From Trematomus loennbergii (lineage: Eukaryota > Chordata > Actinopteri > Perciformes > Nototheniidae), in the NCBI GenBank assembly GCA_012861695.1, contig JAAOOA010000056.1, forward strand, positions 2,417,260 through 2,481,259: DNA of 64,000 bases, read 5' to 3'. The notes beneath the pieces are model-generated. The model did not search any database, had not been told where the DNA came from, and saw only the letters and a list, made by a program, of their open reading frames with translations. Below are positions 12,201 through 25,625 of this stretch, piece by piece (position 1 is the stretch's first letter; every line of letters begins with the position of its first letter). Made by a program: the position numbers and the translations under genes.

Positions 12201-15200
12201 TCTGTATCATCACTATTTTACTTTCCATCCTCAGGGAAAGTTGCACTGCAGTCTGGGTTATTGTTTCTGTCATTTTTCTCTGCAAATGAATACAGTGGGA
12301 ATAATGAACTGCAGGTATCCTGAAAGGCGGTGTTTAAAGTAGACGCCATAAAACGGCCTGAGAATTCTCTTAATATGGACCATAATCATCTTCTGGTATA
12401 TTATGGGCTCATTTGAACAGAGCTCCTGTCTTGTTAGAGTTCCAGTAAGCTTACACATGGTGTCCTGTTGGTGTCCTCTGCAGGCCGGTAAGGTGCGTAA
12501 ACATGTGTCGGAGCAGGAGAAGGCTGAGGAGGGCCTGGGCCCCAACATCAAGTCCATCGTCACCATGCTGATGCTGATGCTGCTCATGATGTTCGCGGTC
12601 CACTGCACCTGGGTCACCAGCAACGCCTACTCCAGCCCCAGTGTAGTGCTCGCATCATACAATAACGATGGGTGAGTCATACAACACAATGGGCTTTTCC
12701 AACCATATACACACACACGTTAAGACATCATGTACCTGCCTCCATTCTAACATGATTGAAATGCCACTTGCTTGAAACTTTACTATATAACAAAACAATG
12801 AATAAAGTAAGTCTGATTTTCATTGCATTCTAGAATTCTGCCATCAAACTTTTTTAAACTGCTTTTCAAATATAAGTATAGCCCTACATTAGCATAAACT
12901 GTACAGTTGTATAAAGAAAGAAAAAACAAAACATTTGAGCAAAATGTTATCAGATCCAGCTTGTTACCAGCAATTACTCTATGAAGGTTTTTTTAAATGA
13001 ACTGATATGGACACTTGGGATTGTCCAACAAGAAAAGCTGATGATGCTCAGAGAGAGGCTGTTAGTCAGGGTCCAACACATCCTTCTGCTGATAGGCAGA
13101 CATCTCAGAGATGGATGCCAGGGGAGCAACTTGCATAACACAGGCACCGCATGGACAGGAAGCGGTGAAGGACTGTGTGAAGGGCTTTAATGCTGTGGTT
13201 CTAAAGAGCTCATAGAACAATTGTATAAAAAGTTCCTACAATAAAAGGAAAACTGATCTCTGATGTAATATTCACAGTAAATAATCTACTCGAAATACTT
13301 AATATCTCTTGTTTTGCAAAACCTTTGTGCAGGTCCCGTAACATCCTCGATGACTTCAGAGAGGCGTACTACTGGCTGAGGCAGAACACAGACGAGCACG
13401 CCCGAGTGATGTCATGGTGGGACTACGGCTACCAGATAGCAGGCATGGCCAACAGAACCACGCTGGTGGACAACAACACCTGGAACAACAGTCACATAGC
13501 ACTGGTGAGAGCTGCTCCGCCTGTTTTGACCTCTGATCACACCGCAGTTACTGTGCTAACGCTGAAACTGTGCGTGCAAAGTTACAAACACATCAGCGTT
13601 GCTCTTTGCTGTCTCAGTTTTTATACGGAAGTGGCATGTCCCCTTCAGTTCTTCCAGCTTTCACAGCTCCGATAAGTTATTTGCTTCTGATGTACAGAAT
13701 CAGTGAGATCCATGCGAGGAAGATTTTTGTCCCTTTCAGTATTTGGCGATCTTGCTATTCAATTGTGTTGTGCTATAAACACTTTATCAAAATCACATTA
13801 GATATATAAATCTAATCTATTACACACACGCACACACGGATACAAATACATATCACACTGCACACTCACAGACATTAGCTAACCTCTTTCCACGTTGTCT
13901 TCTCAGACCTGATAACGCTTGGGCTCCTCCAAAGCCACTGCTCAACTGTTTCCAAACACTGAAAAGTACTAAACTGATCTTGGTGAAATCACTGCAGTGC
14001 CCCTTTTGAAATATTCACATGAGTTCTGTTGAATGGAAATTGAAATGTCAAATTGCTGTTCCTACAGGTGGGAAAAGCCATGTCATCTAATGAGACGGCA
14101 GCCTATGAAATCATGAGGTCACTGGATGTTGACTATGTCCTGATCATCTTCGGGGGGGTGATTGGCTACTCGGGGGACGACATCAACAAGTTCCTGTGGA
14201 TGGTGCGCATCGCAGAGGGGGAGCACCCCAGGGACATCAGGGTGAGAAACATCACACCACCCGCTCAGAGTTTGAAGTGCTCTCTGAGGGAACAAAGTGC
14301 TTAGGGAAATCAAGGATCTCTTGTGTGCCAAATAGTTTGGCTGCAAAATCAAAGGAAATCATGGATCAAAGTGTGCGAGTTGACTTTTCTCTTTCCATCT
14401 GTTTCTCTGTTTTGCCTCTGAACCCAGGAGAGTGACTACTTCACCCCCAGGGAGAGTTCAGAGTGGACAAAGCTGGTTCCCCAACGCTGCTCAACTGCCT
14501 CATGTACAAAATGTCTTACTACCGATTTGGAGAAATGCAGGTTTGTCATCATTTATGATCTTTCTGCGCAACATGCTTCCCTATTCCACTAGGAACGTAT
14601 CTGTACTGTTTTCTTGCACAAGTTGTGTTTCATTGCAAACACAAATGTAGACTTTTACACTGAGCTTGGGTTAAAATAGTTTTTAAGTGGAAAATAGGAT
14701 TAAATAGGATTCAGACATAAACAACCTCACTTGTCTTTTATTTCTGTTTTAGCTAGACTTCCGGACGCCGCCGGGCTTTGATCGAACTCGCAATGCTGAG
14801 ATCGGAAACAAGGACATCACGCTGAAGCACCTGGAGGAAGCCTTCACCTCAGAGCACTGGCTGGTCAGGATTTATAAAGTGAAGAAGCTGGAGAACAGAG
14901 ACCGTGTGGAACACCAGCTGAGAGGCACCGACACCAAGCAGAAATACACCTCCAAAAAGGTACCTCCTGATTCTATTCTTCATCTGGTGTTTAACTGTGC
15001 AATCCATCGTAACCTGTCATATTATTTCATTCACGTATTTAGGCATATTTAATAGCATTAAATGGCCATTCATTCACTTAATTTGTCAACAGTGGTTATA
15101 CAGAACAGGCTTTTAGATGATGCATGAATAAGGGTGCGTGTGCTCACTTTTCATGTCAACACACACAAAGCAAATGAAATATTTGCTTTCCCTGCAGTGA

Positions 15201-15967
15201 AAGAAAGGGCCTCTAAAACAACAAGCACATATTAACACTGTATTTGTACAAAATGACACCAAACAAATGGGGTCAAGGTGACCTCTGATGCGGTCTTACT
15301 TAAAGGGGACCTATCATGCAAAATGCACTTTTGTACGTCTTTTATACATGAATATGTGTCCCCGGTGTTCCAGGGAACTCACCAAGTGTCAGAAAACACA
15401 ACCCTCTCTATTTTCCTCCATACCCAAATCTCTAAAAAAGGGGCTGCAACGGATCTGATAAAACTGATCCAGATTTGAACACTGTCCTGACGTCAGGACG
15501 GTGGCGCTACGGCTATTGGGCCAACTCCACCAATCAGGAGGAGACAGCCACGGCCATTGCCGTTCGAAAGTGCTGGAGACGCTGTAGTACATATGCCAGG
15601 CCTGTAGGTGGTGCTGTTCTCACAGAATCAGCCCTTGCAGAGCAGAGCTAAAAAAAAAGTGCAAATTGAGCGAAATGAGGCATGGCTAAAATGCATGATC
15701 TGTTTGGTATTTTGAAAAGAAAAAAGTATAAATATGCCTTATATAGGCATGGTCCTACACTATTATTCAAATATAGCATGATAGGTCCACTTTAAGATGT
15801 GATTAAAAAGGTTGATCTAGTTATGTGGAAAATGTATGTGTCATCTGAAGTGTCCTATCTCGGCTTGATTTGTCTTCTCTCTGCAGACATCCAAGAGGAA
15901 GAGGGGATACATCAAGAACAAGCTCTCCCTCAAGAAGGGCAAGAAACTGAGCAAGAAGTCTTTATAG
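3277..15967 (+). CDS. stt3b: STT3B, catalytic subunit of oligosaccharyltransferase (5' end outside window)
   Basis: STT3B transfers the preassembled glycan from dolichol to Asn-X-Ser/Thr of proteins in the ER lumen; it is the multipass catalytic subunit of the OST-B complex. Coding exons: 3277-3385, 3764-4051, 4386-4451, 5428-5527, 6828-6926, 7443-7589, 8602-8650, 9903-10057, 10827-11038, 12484-12671, 13333-13504, 14068-14241, 14428-14540, 14753-14959 and 15887-15967 (TAG), all with AG/GT borders and compatible phases. About 720 codons are visible, so roughly the first 100 residues are missing. Motifs seen: FNYR after the first DxD site, SFDNEG, SVSEHQP (the TIXE-type loop), [10 protein letters not shown] (catalytic WWDYG) and the glycosylated NNTWNNS. 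The basic tail [11 protein letters not shown] separates STT3B from STT3A. One base is missing in exon 14428-14540. Other intron sequence over 300 bp (e.g. 6045-6827, 7590-8601, 10058-10826, 11519-12483, 12672-13332, 13505-14067) holds nothing I can name. Confidence 0.96.
3636..3672. repeat. right-end remnant of the TAGGGCTG hAT element
   Basis: The sequence 'tttttgccataattgtgcag' followed by 'cccta' matches the right terminus of the 1109-1560 element, but no left end is present. It is a truncated fossil in an stt3b intron. Confidence 0.55.
4188..4350 (+). repeat. tRNA-derived SINE fragment
   Basis: 'GCCATGTAGCTCATCTGGTA' resembles a tRNA A box. It is followed by GACCCGGGTTCCAATCC, a clear B box, and then by a C/T-rich body ('cccttctgtctcccaatttc') typical of fish tRNA SINEs. 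It lies in an stt3b intron and has no tRNA-like downstream half. Confidence 0.65.
4672..5095. repeat. degenerate transposon-derived repeat with G tract
   Basis: This GC-rich island within AT-rich intron starts CAGAGGTTAG, a hAT-like terminus. It has a run of more than ten G near 4766-4778 and ends around CCGTCATAGACGGAAACATT, which contains a short hairpin. No matching opposite terminus or target duplication is visible, so boundaries and class are uncertain. Confidence 0.35.
5729..6044. mobile_element. hAT-type miniature transposon, TAGGGCTG family, copy 2
   Basis: It has the same termini as the copy at 1109-1560 and a perfect 8-bp target duplication CTTTAAGA (5721-5728 and 6045-6052). It is shorter because of an internal deletion around a poly-A tract near 5830-5847. 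It lies in an stt3b intron. Confidence 0.85.
9376..9813. mobile_element. TTAA-flanked miniature transposon (piggyBac/Kolobok-like)
   Basis: TTAA at 9376-9379 and 9810-9813 flanks inverted ends CCCTCCTGTTGTCTTCG and CGAAGACAATAGGAGGC. Subterminal 'gtcaaatctgacc' and 'gtcaaatttgacc' words pair as well. There is no open frame. TTAA duplications are used by piggyBac and Kolobok transposases; which one mobilised this element cannot be told. A (CA)n tract lies at 9493-9535 inside it. Confidence 0.7.
9493..9535. repeat. (CA)n microsatellite
   Basis: An interrupted CA dinucleotide run inside the TTAA-flanked element in an stt3b intron. Confidence 0.95.
11350..11518. repeat. palindromic 55-bp minisatellite
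   Basis: Tandem units of about 55 bp in an stt3b intron. Each contains an arm GGTTACATCCCCCTGCT, a loop ACATC, and the exact reverse complement AGCAGGGGGATGTAACC, so every unit can form an extended hairpin. The linker CTTCACTGCAGTG contains a further palindrome. The first unit has 'acatccccctgct' reiterated three times. Confidence 0.9.
14428..14540 (+). CDS. stt3b: stt3b exon with one-base frameshift
   Basis: This exon encodes ESDYFTPR, then [11 protein letters not shown], and ends [10 protein letters not shown], but the reading frame shifts between the two blocks. It is 113 bp, whereas both neighbours splice in phase 0, so 114 is required. The gap falls at the G run 14450-14452, where four G would restore codons AGG GGA GAG. 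All other residues and both splice sites are intact, which suggests a base-calling or assembly deletion. Confidence 0.9.
15300..15795. mobile_element. TTAA-flanked non-autonomous transposon, copy 1
   Basis: TTAA at 15300-15303 and 15792-15795 flanks inverted ends AGGGGACCTATCATGC and GCATGATAGGTCCAC. There is no coding capacity. A longer relative with the same ends lies at 36602-37580. It sits in the last stt3b intron. The ends resemble those of the THAP-encoding TTAA element at 46862-49251 (AGGGCCCATGTCATGC), suggesting a Kolobok-type source. Confidence 0.8.
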
Positions 15968-18185
15968 AGAGCCCCCCACCAACAGAGGCACATTGTGGAC
16001 GGCAGAGGAGGAACATCTGAAACCAAACTTTCAACAAAAACAAGCAGCAACAGTAAATCCACCAACAAGATGAATGAGGAACACCGTCACCCCAGGCTCC
16101 TGATGTTACCATCAGCTGAGAGAATGTGTTGACCCCCAGCTGACCTTTGACCTGATAAGTGGGGTCAAAGTGCAGAACATGGGAGATCCTACCCACACTG
16201 GTTTTAACCTGAGGAACCTTTAACTGGCTTTTCTTTTTGTACTTGAATGTGATGAAAGACAGAGAGCTGTTCTGCCACGTCCCCAATCCAGAGCTGAGTC
16301 CTGCTGATTTAAGGAGGAATGGAAGTGTGTTTTCTCTTGGAAATGGAGTATTCAAATGTTCATAGATATTCTATTTAATGCAAAGGAGAGAAACCCAAAT
16401 GCACCACCCTGCTTCTTGAGTTTTGCCTTTCAGAGATTGAGTTTGTGCTCGGATGCTTTTGGAAAGTTGAGGTGGTGGAACATATACAGCAGTATGTTTT
16501 TTATGCGTTTCATTCAAACCAATTATTAATAAGAGTATGCATGTACACATATGTGCCAACATGAAAAGGCCATTACTATTCATACGGCCTCGTCCTGCTG
16601 CGCTTCAGCGTTTCTATCAGGAAAAATAACATCCTTTATATGGCTCAAGCTCCAGATCCACTTGCTCCTACATTTCCCACAATTCAGGCTTGCTGCTTTT
16701 AAACTATTATTTGTTCAGTCTTTGGAAGCTCCCCCTAGCAACAGAAGACGTCATACAATATCTAACAGTCCAAAGCTCATGTTTCTTTCCCTTCAGACTT
16801 TTGTTAGTAATGCCCAGAGCTCAGCAATGAGCTAAATAATACAACATTACTTTAGATGATAGAAATTATTTCTAAAACTATGAATCCACTCAACCAGAAA
16901 AATCCTTTAAACTGTGTGTGATTGTTAAAGCTGTGTATGTTATTGTAATCTGTATCATTCACGCACTGTAGAAGCACACTGAGCTCAGGACAGAGCAGGC
17001 ATATGAGACATCCGTGGGTTTAACATACCTTTTTAAGATGCTCTTGGAAGGCCAGCCATGTACCCAGGTATACATTTGATTGGTTAATGATGATTAATCA
17101 AAGACTCAGTCAAATTAACACATCTCAATGTGTAGGCAGGGCACGTTGCATCCTTCAATACTACAGCAATGGCATGTCCACAAGAGTGCATGAATGTTGA
17201 GATGCGTAGCCGTAAAGTGTGTGTGTGTGTGTGTGTGTGTGTTAGAATGGTGTTTTTAATGAGCACTGGCTGCAGGTTTGTAAGGTATATGAAGTAACTA
17301 CATGTGAGTGTAAACGGATCATTTCAGTCTCTACCACTTTTTGTTGCTAGTAGAATATGCTAACAGGGGTTCATGTCCTGCCTGCCAGTGTGATCATTAA
17401 ACACATTTAGAATGAAGCACTCAAATGTAAAACCGCTGGAAATCTATCGGTGCCTAGGAGCATTTCAAACACTATGAATGGAGAGCTCATGTCAATTCCT
17501 CGACCCATACTGTTGTCTGCAGGACTGTCAGTCTGTCACATTCCCTCCATGTCTCTGTCTTTGATCCACCACTCTTCACAGGCGCAGTATCCGCTTCAAA
17601 CATGCTTCACTAACACTGAGCATTTCCTCATGAATCTGGAAAAACAGGCTCTAAAGTGCTCCGAGGTTTCCACACAACGGAGGGGGCATTCAGGCGGTGG
17701 AAACTCTTATTCTTTGTTATTGGCTGAATGTCCACTGTTTGATCTTTATTTCTGTCATGCAATCAGTCTTACCATTTCTCAGAATAATCAATGAATTTAG
17801 ATTTGAGTGAGGTTTTTGCCCTATGATTTAATACTTGTTTCTTGAAGACATCACAAGAAGCAAATGACTCCTGCTTGAGCTGATTTTGATTCTGTTGTGG
17901 TGTTTTGTCACAAGAACACCATCTTCAATAAACCCAGGTGGAGAGGATCACATTGACCTGAACAGAAACAAATGTCTTATTCCCAGAGCTCTAGTCAGTG
18001 AGCTTATTTATTTCATGGACGCTGGAGTCAGATGACTGAAGCTGGGCAGCGTCCCGTCAGGAAATGCGAGGATTTGTTCAGCTTTGATTTTCTAAGTCAA
18101 GGTTTCTTCCTTCAATTGTAATGTAGATGCAGGTGTGAGAATGAAACATGCCTTTTCAAATAAAGAGGTTGAAATAACTCTTGCT
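15968..18185 (+). other. stt3b: stt3b 3' UTR
   Basis: About 2.2 kb follows the TAG stop without further open frames of note. Poly(A) signals AATAAA occur at 17927-17932 and 18159-18164. A (GT)n microsatellite lies at 17217-17242. The UTR extent is inferred from the signals only. Confidence 0.55.
17217..17242. repeat. (GT)n microsatellite
   Basis: A perfect GT dinucleotide run in the presumed stt3b 3' UTR. Confidence 0.95.
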
Positions 18186-18244
18186 AATATGTCTTAATTA
18201 CTATGTGCACAATGCATGTTATACAGTATACTCGGGGTATATGC

Positions 18245-18733
18245 AGGAATCCTGAAGTCAATGTAAGACCTTTTTTAAGACCCTTTCCATACATTTTAAG
18301 ACCTCATCGCCACTTTGAGTTTTAACCGGTTACATTGGCGACACACTTTACCTCACATTGACTATATACAGTATTGATTGTCCTTCCTCCTTATCTTCCA
18401 ACCATTTGGACGCAAACTTGCATTTCCCCATAACGATGTTTTTAACAACCGACGTAAACAGACCTTCGCGCGCTATCAAGCAGTGAGCGTCCTGTTCAGA
18501 TGACGTCAAATCCAACGGGATGCCATAAATAAACTACACAGAATCACACTACACACCTACGCAATGATTACATTCAGGCACACTGTAGAATACAACCTCT
18601 TTGGACAATTTATATACTTATTGAAAACAAGCTACAAAATGTAATACCTTGGAAAATGCAGTTTAATACTTTTTAATAGCCTTCATTTTCGCTAAATTGA
18701 TTTATCACTTTTTAAGACCCCGCGGACACCCTG
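18245..18733. mobile_element. hAT-like non-autonomous element
   Basis: The left end CAGGAATCCTGAAG and right end 'ccgcggacaccctg' give CAGG...CCTG termini. Both are followed by 'taagacc'/'ttttaagacccc' words, a common fish hAT repeat pattern. No clear target duplication is visible, so this is an old copy. Confidence 0.5.
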
Positions 18734-20164
18734 ATACTAAACTGCATATCTCTCTCACATTTTTCATATTTACACTGGTAACTTTTCTTTCTACAGTAAA
18801 CATTTAAAAAGGATGAAGGAGGCACATTGAAATGAAAAGCTAGTATCAATGTGAACCATTCCTCCATGTTAATGCTTCTTTAGCTCTCAGCCTCTTCGTT
18901 AAGTTAACACCACTTTCACACACTGAAAACAATGAGCGTACAAAACAGGATGTTTTTATATTTCAAATGTTACAGCCACCATTTTCATAAAAATGCACAC
19001 AATAAAACAAACACTTTAAAAAAACATACAATTGCATTACAAGAATGCATGATTTGACTGTTTCAGCTCCTTTGTCGAAGCTAGAATATATTCAATACAT
19101 AAATGTATGAAAAATTCTACAATGAATTATTTTCCATGTCTTAAACACTTGGACACACAAATACACAGCAGCTGAAAGATCATATGTAAAAGAAGCAGGT
19201 GTTTCACCGTCACATGACAAGCAGCTTGAAATGTTCCGACTCCAGTAGAAGGTGGAGATACTGGGACGAGGGGGATGACCTGGTTTCAGGAGGTTCTTTT
19301 TAGGTGGAATAGATTTGTTTGCATTCAACCTCAACAATATGACAAAAATGTGTCAATTATTTATTCCAAATGTTCACTCTTGGGATTGACTATTGTTCCG
19401 TGTAAAATTAGCATGAAATCGAACTAATAATCAACCTCCTGGTTTTTGAAAGTGGTGTTGCTTGATTTCCATCTATCAGATTTGTTTGCATGAAACGGAA
19501 GCAGCTGTTCTGAGGAGCACCTTCAAACAGAAGCACAGCTTTAGCACCTACTGCTGATGTCTCTTGCCAGATGTTTGATGAAAAATGACATACAACAACA
19601 CTGGTGATATTCCATGTTTTAGCCCATGAAAAATAGCCTACATTTCTGTTAACCATTGTTTTTTTTTGTTTTTTTTAATGGGTGTCCATTCATTTCAGTA
19701 TTCAAATAAACTTCCAAGGATTCAGAACTTTTAAAATGCCTTAATGGCTTTAGATTTACAAATCACGGAAACCTGAAACTTGTTTAAGGTAGGTCAATAA
19801 TCAAAAGGTGAACTCTACTTTGCAAAGTCTGTTAGCATTGTGTCGGCTGAATCAAGATGTTTATTCTGATGGAATTGTTATTTAAAGAAAACGGAATCTA
19901 TTTCAAGTGTACTGAAATGAATAAAACTGTTGTCAGTAATATCAAGTATAGACTGTTTGTAGTCAGTGGGCTTAGACATGGAAACATACTAGCTCTGTCC
20001 TTCAAACAACTACACATGGACAGGCTGCACACTGTTGGGGAACTCCAGTGCAATTATCCCCTGTTCCAAATCATCAATATTATGAACAAGTCAACCATAC
20101 ACATTCAAATGTCACCTTGATGATTTCTGTCACATGGCTTTATGACACCTTTCATCAATAAAAG
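18734..20164. other. intergenic / KIAA1143 3' UTR
   Basis: No gene is seen here. On the minus strand a poly(A) signal (TTTATT on +) at 19858-19863 could end the KIAA1143 transcript, giving a 3' UTR of roughly 300 bp; another lies near 19358. The rest is AT-rich single-copy-looking sequence. Confidence 0.45.
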
Positions 20165-21386
<1,222 letters not shown>

Positions 21387-22272
21387 ATGCTGGCCATGGA
21401 CTCCTGCCGCAGTCAGTCAGATATGATTTCAGGATCTTTTTACGCGGTATTTGCGGGCTTTTTGGGAGCCTCTGCCTCTCTGTCCGCCAAGCTGTCCCTC
21501 GGTGCCGAGCACCTGAGAGGGATGTGCGTGTCCGGGCTCAGCTGGACTCACATACCCGGAGAGACTGCAACCTGCGACTGGGTGAGGAGGACCGCTTCAA
21601 CACAACTCTGGGTCTTTAATACTTTCCGGAAATGTTAGAAGAAATACATGCATATAACTCAAGGGTCATTTTCACTTAGTTTGGGACATTGTACTCATGT
21701 ACTGTGTAGAATCCAGTGCTGCTGAGTCTAAACAAATGTAGTTGTTCAGTGTTCTTTTCTACTTTTATTTTGTTGTTGTAACATCTTGTACAACATGCTT
21801 TGGCAATACTATGTTTTTGATATGGCCATATGCCAATAAAGTTCCTTTGAATTGTAAGAGTTTTTACTGCAGGTGTTAAATATTTAATAGTAGGAAAATC
21901 ACAATCATCCATCAATCAATCACAAAATGTATTTATCACGGGAAAATTCGGTTTTGTGACAGTTGCTCCATTTAGAATGAAATAAATGAATGATATATTT
22001 GTAATATACATTTAAATACGTAAGAAATGTGTTGTTAGAAGTTGTTGTGAAATTAAAAATAAATATAATTAACTTCATGAACTTAAGAAGACCTTTTCTT
22101 AACAGTAATGGTAAAAGTCCTTGTAACTATATGCTGCAACTCTATTTTCCTACTATTGATTTAGTCTGCTACATCAGAGAAAGCACATACAGATTTGGCC
22201 ACAAACAGTTGCTCTCAAATAATGAGTGAGGCCACAATGGTGCATGGTACACACACACACACACACACCACA

Positions 22273-22320
<48 letters not shown>

Positions 22321-23116
22321 ACACACACACACACACACAACACACCCAATGTAAAAATAATGCAAGTCTCTACACGTTTAAAGCTATTAGGTAGAGCCTC
22401 TATGCTCTTAAATTGGCCCTGCTAGCATAACTAACTGTTGCTGAAATGAAAAGGAGCAAGAATAACCTGTAATGTTTAATTTGTAGCATGCAGTTCAATG
22501 AACACTCATCAGTGAAGTGACAAAGTAATGCCTTTTTATGTGTTTAATAACTACTGGAACTATTGTGGGCTAATAGTGCAAGTGGTGCTGGAATTTCTAA
22601 CAAAGTATGGTGACACTTAAAACTGTAAAGAACCAGATGTTAACCCAACTGAACAGAGAAGAGTTCTCCTCATCTCCTGTGTGTGTGCAGCTGCTGCTCC
22701 CTCTGCGGCTGCTGTGTGCCGGCCTGCTGTTCTCCTGTAACGCTGTCATGTGGGCCTTCTTCTCCAAGGCTCTCAGACACTGCTCCTCTTCAGCCAGGGC
22801 CACGGTCACCACCACTGCGTCCAACTTCATCTCCTCAGTTAGTATTACCCATGATGCATTTTCAAAAGCAATGATCATTTGAAAAGAAAATAACTTGGCA
22901 GCAAATGATTCTGAAGGTGTCCAGTCTCTTGTGTCTGTGTTTCACAGCGAGTCTCTTTTTGTTTGTGTCCAGGCCTTCCTGGGGAGGCTGATCTTTGGAG
23001 AGAGTCATGCAGCTCTCTGGTGGGTGGGAATCTCTCTGACTCTGTGTGGCCTGCTGCTGCTGCATGGATCCACGCCTCACACACTCCCACCGAAGGAGGT
23101 CAAAAAGCACAGCTGA
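21387..23116 (+). CDS. tmem42: TMEM42 homologue, four-helix membrane protein
   Basis: Three exons: 21387-21581, 22691-22837 and 22973-23116 (TGA), all phase 0, total 161 residues. The start is ATG 21387 or the in-frame ATG 21396. Four hydrophobic segments are visible: FYAVFAGFLGASASLSAKL (about residues 18-36), LLLPLRLLCAGLLFSCNAVM (66-85), a helix through SNFISSAFLGRLIF, and ALWWVGISLTLCGLLLLHG. The motif ASLSAKL, the SS-AF splice point and the LCGL helix match vertebrate TMEM42, which belongs to the EamA/DMT transporter-like group as a half-size member. No substrate is known. The C-terminus is lysine-rich (KEVKKHS). No frameshift was found. Confidence 0.85.
22249..22346. repeat. (CA)n microsatellite in tmem42 intron 1
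   Basis: A nearly pure CA run with CACC interruptions. Open frames across it on either strand are only translations of the dinucleotide. Confidence 0.95.
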
Positions 23117-24581
23117 TGGAGCTGTGATCCATGCACACAGACACTGTTCTTCAGTCACAACTACCTGTGACAAGACTCCCTCACTGACTGAAGTCCTGAT
23201 GGAAACCCTCAGGACTCAGTGATCATTCATTGTCCAAATGCAACACAGTGGCACAACAAAATGCAGTTGTAGTTAAGTCCATTGTGCTACAAGAAAAATT
23301 GACAGAACAGAACAAATGAAGAGTGGATTCCTGAAGTGCATTTTTTAATTTGCAACAGAAAGAATTTAGAAAGAAATATCTCTGGGCAGAGCACAGCACA
23401 TATGGGCACTTATTCCAATCCCTACTCTTCCTTCTCCGATGTTGATAAGTGTATCTCTGTTGTATGCCATTATGTGCTCCAGGAAAAAAGCAAGACAAGC
23501 AATTTAATCAAAACTATTCCAAAGTGAATTGGAGCTACAGGTCGCTGCATCAAGTGTTGCAATTTTCGTAATTTCATGTGGCAAATGTTAAAGCAGCGGA
23601 CAGTTGCACAGAGCTGATGATTCATTCATCAGTCACCAGGTCAGTTATAACGTGCATTGATCTGTTTATGCAGTTGTTTTGAATTGTTTTTCAAAGGAAA
23701 CGTCATTGCACAGCTTATTTTGATGGGGTTTGAGATCAACTTTCTTACTGAAATTGGAATTGATAAGATGGCAAGAATACCAGGAAAGTAGTTTTACAAA
23801 TCCCTAGTGTGCCTGTGGGAAATGATTCCAAGCACCACAGAGCTCATTTTCAGGTCAGCTGGTTAAAAACTTGTTAATTTGCATTTTTGAACAATTGAGT
23901 ACATCAGAATCATGGGGACTTTTGCTGAATGTGTTAACGAGATCTTATCTGTATTTGTATTAAAAAATAACATGAATAAAGGATGCCTGCTTTTATCTAC
24001 AAGGTCGTGTGTAAATTGAAAAGATAATACATTTACAACATAGTCCAAATGCTTGGAAATGCATGTGTCTATAAAAATAAGATGAATCCAGGGATGGCAA
24101 AAGACAAAAGGTACACCTTCAAGGTGCCATCAAAACATTCGGAATAGACAACATACAACAACAGAGACACGCAGCATTCATACTAATAACGAAATAAAAT
24201 GCAGGAATTAATTCACTAGTAGAGTAAATATGTATGTGTGTATAATAAATTGTCCTTAAGCCACCTTTGCACAAGAAACATGAAGTGCATTTTCTTTTCA
24301 GGAAATGAAATCATTGTTGGAGCGGGGCGAGGGGTGAACTGCACCGAGCTCACATGGAGTTGATTAGATTTCAATAGAAAGATACTGTGGGGGGAAACTT
24401 CTGTAGCAATGGAGAGTCAGGACTCAGAGAGACACGAGGAGAGCTGGAGCTCTGATGGCAAACACTGGTGGTTTATTTGGAGTTACGGCCGGAGAATTGA
24501 CAAGAAAGGTGGTGTGTCACGAGTTGACACAGCGGTTGCCAAACCAATTCTGAAGAACTCTTCTGCAGCTCGAGGTTTTAA
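23117..24581 (+). other. tmem42 3' UTR and intergenic spacer
   Basis: No coding sequence is recognised here. AATAAA at 23975-23980 is the first strong plus-strand poly(A) signal after the tmem42 stop and may define its 3' end. The rest, up to the element starting near 24582, shows nothing notable. Confidence 0.4.
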
Positions 24582-24639
24582 CTAGTTCGGAGTGTAATAA
24601 TTGTATAATAATATATATTATTGCCATCAAAGGCATAGA

Positions 24640-25197
24640 GTCTGGGCTGTTAAAACAGAAATGTTGATTGATCTTGAAAATGGTGAGATTATTTCAGAAC
24701 ATTTCCAGCTTGATCTGTCTAGTGAAGTAAGTGTCACACCTTGGGTCAAATGTCAAGGTATTGAGTATCGTACCGGTCTTGTTGTCTGCTTAGACTTGAT
24801 GGATGAGATACCAGTGTTTGGGCAGATTGTTTGTATTTTTCTGATGAGAGCTGAAATTCATTTTTTGGTATTAGACATGGAAAGTGTATTTGTTGAGCAT
24901 CTTCATGCCTTTAATGTTGTTAAGCAGGATAGTCTTTCAGTCATCAAACCTGATGCACTGCAATTTCATAAGCCTTTTGATCTGCAAATGTCTGCAAGTG
25001 CCAGTGACACCCTTTTTTATGTTGTCTTAGACAGCTATGTGCTGTCATTTTTATTTCTCCCTCTGGCATTTTTTTTTGTACTGGCACGGCAGGCAACAAA
25101 CAACCTTTTTGGACCTCAACTGCCACAGAGGGTTATTTTTTATTTTTGTACATATACATTTTTGCTGTTGAACAATATTGAATGTTGGTTGAATTGA
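24640..25197 (+). pseudogene. C-terminal fragment of a multicopy fish protein
   Basis: The open frame reads VWAVKTEMLIDLENGEIISE, then TPWVKCQGIEYRTGLVVCLD, PVFGQIVCIFL and DALQFHKPFDLQMSAS; after about 25045 it becomes hydrophobic and unlike protein. The block W-K-x-G-x-EYR-G-VVC with PVFGQI and KPFDLQ resembles the C-terminal region I associate with multicopy uncharacterised teleost proteins that start with C2H2 fingers. There is no start codon of its own. The function is unknown. Confidence 0.5.
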
Positions 25198-25444
25198 ATA
25201 TTGGGAGAATTTGTCAGTCTTAAGAGACATGCCATTCAAATAAAGCACTTGTCATATATGCTGATGTCTGGAATGATTTATTGGTCATTGTAACTTTTGA
25301 CACCAGTTTGTTGTACATCATAATACCAATACACTACATTTGACACTAGATTAGTGTTCATTTTGAACTCCCAGAGGGTTGAGGCTAATGCAAAATGCAA
25401 CACCAGTATAATGTGCATTCAACACTAGCTCAGTGTACATGTTT

Positions 25445-25625
25445 AACTCTTAAAGGTGTTAGATGGGAGAAGATGTATCACTACTGTAGTGTTACTCTAC
25501 ACCAGGACAGTGTAAAATTGCAACACTATTAGTGTACATTTCTAACTCTTAAAGGTGTTAAATGGGAGAAGATGTATCACTACTGTAGTTTTACTCTACA
25601 CCAGAACAGTGTTAAATTGAAGCTG
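25445..25625. repeat. 99-bp tandem duplication with AACACT words
   Basis: The unit starting AACTCTTAAAGGTGTTAGAT at 25445 repeats at 25544 (period 99 bp) with a few substitutions. It shares GGGAGAAGATGTATCACTAC and 'tctacacca'. The second copy is cut after about 80 bp. Confidence 0.85.

Noticed and set aside
22174..22425. Cysteine/valine and histidine/threonine-rich open frames
   Set aside because: They simply translate the (CA)n microsatellite in tmem42 intron 1.
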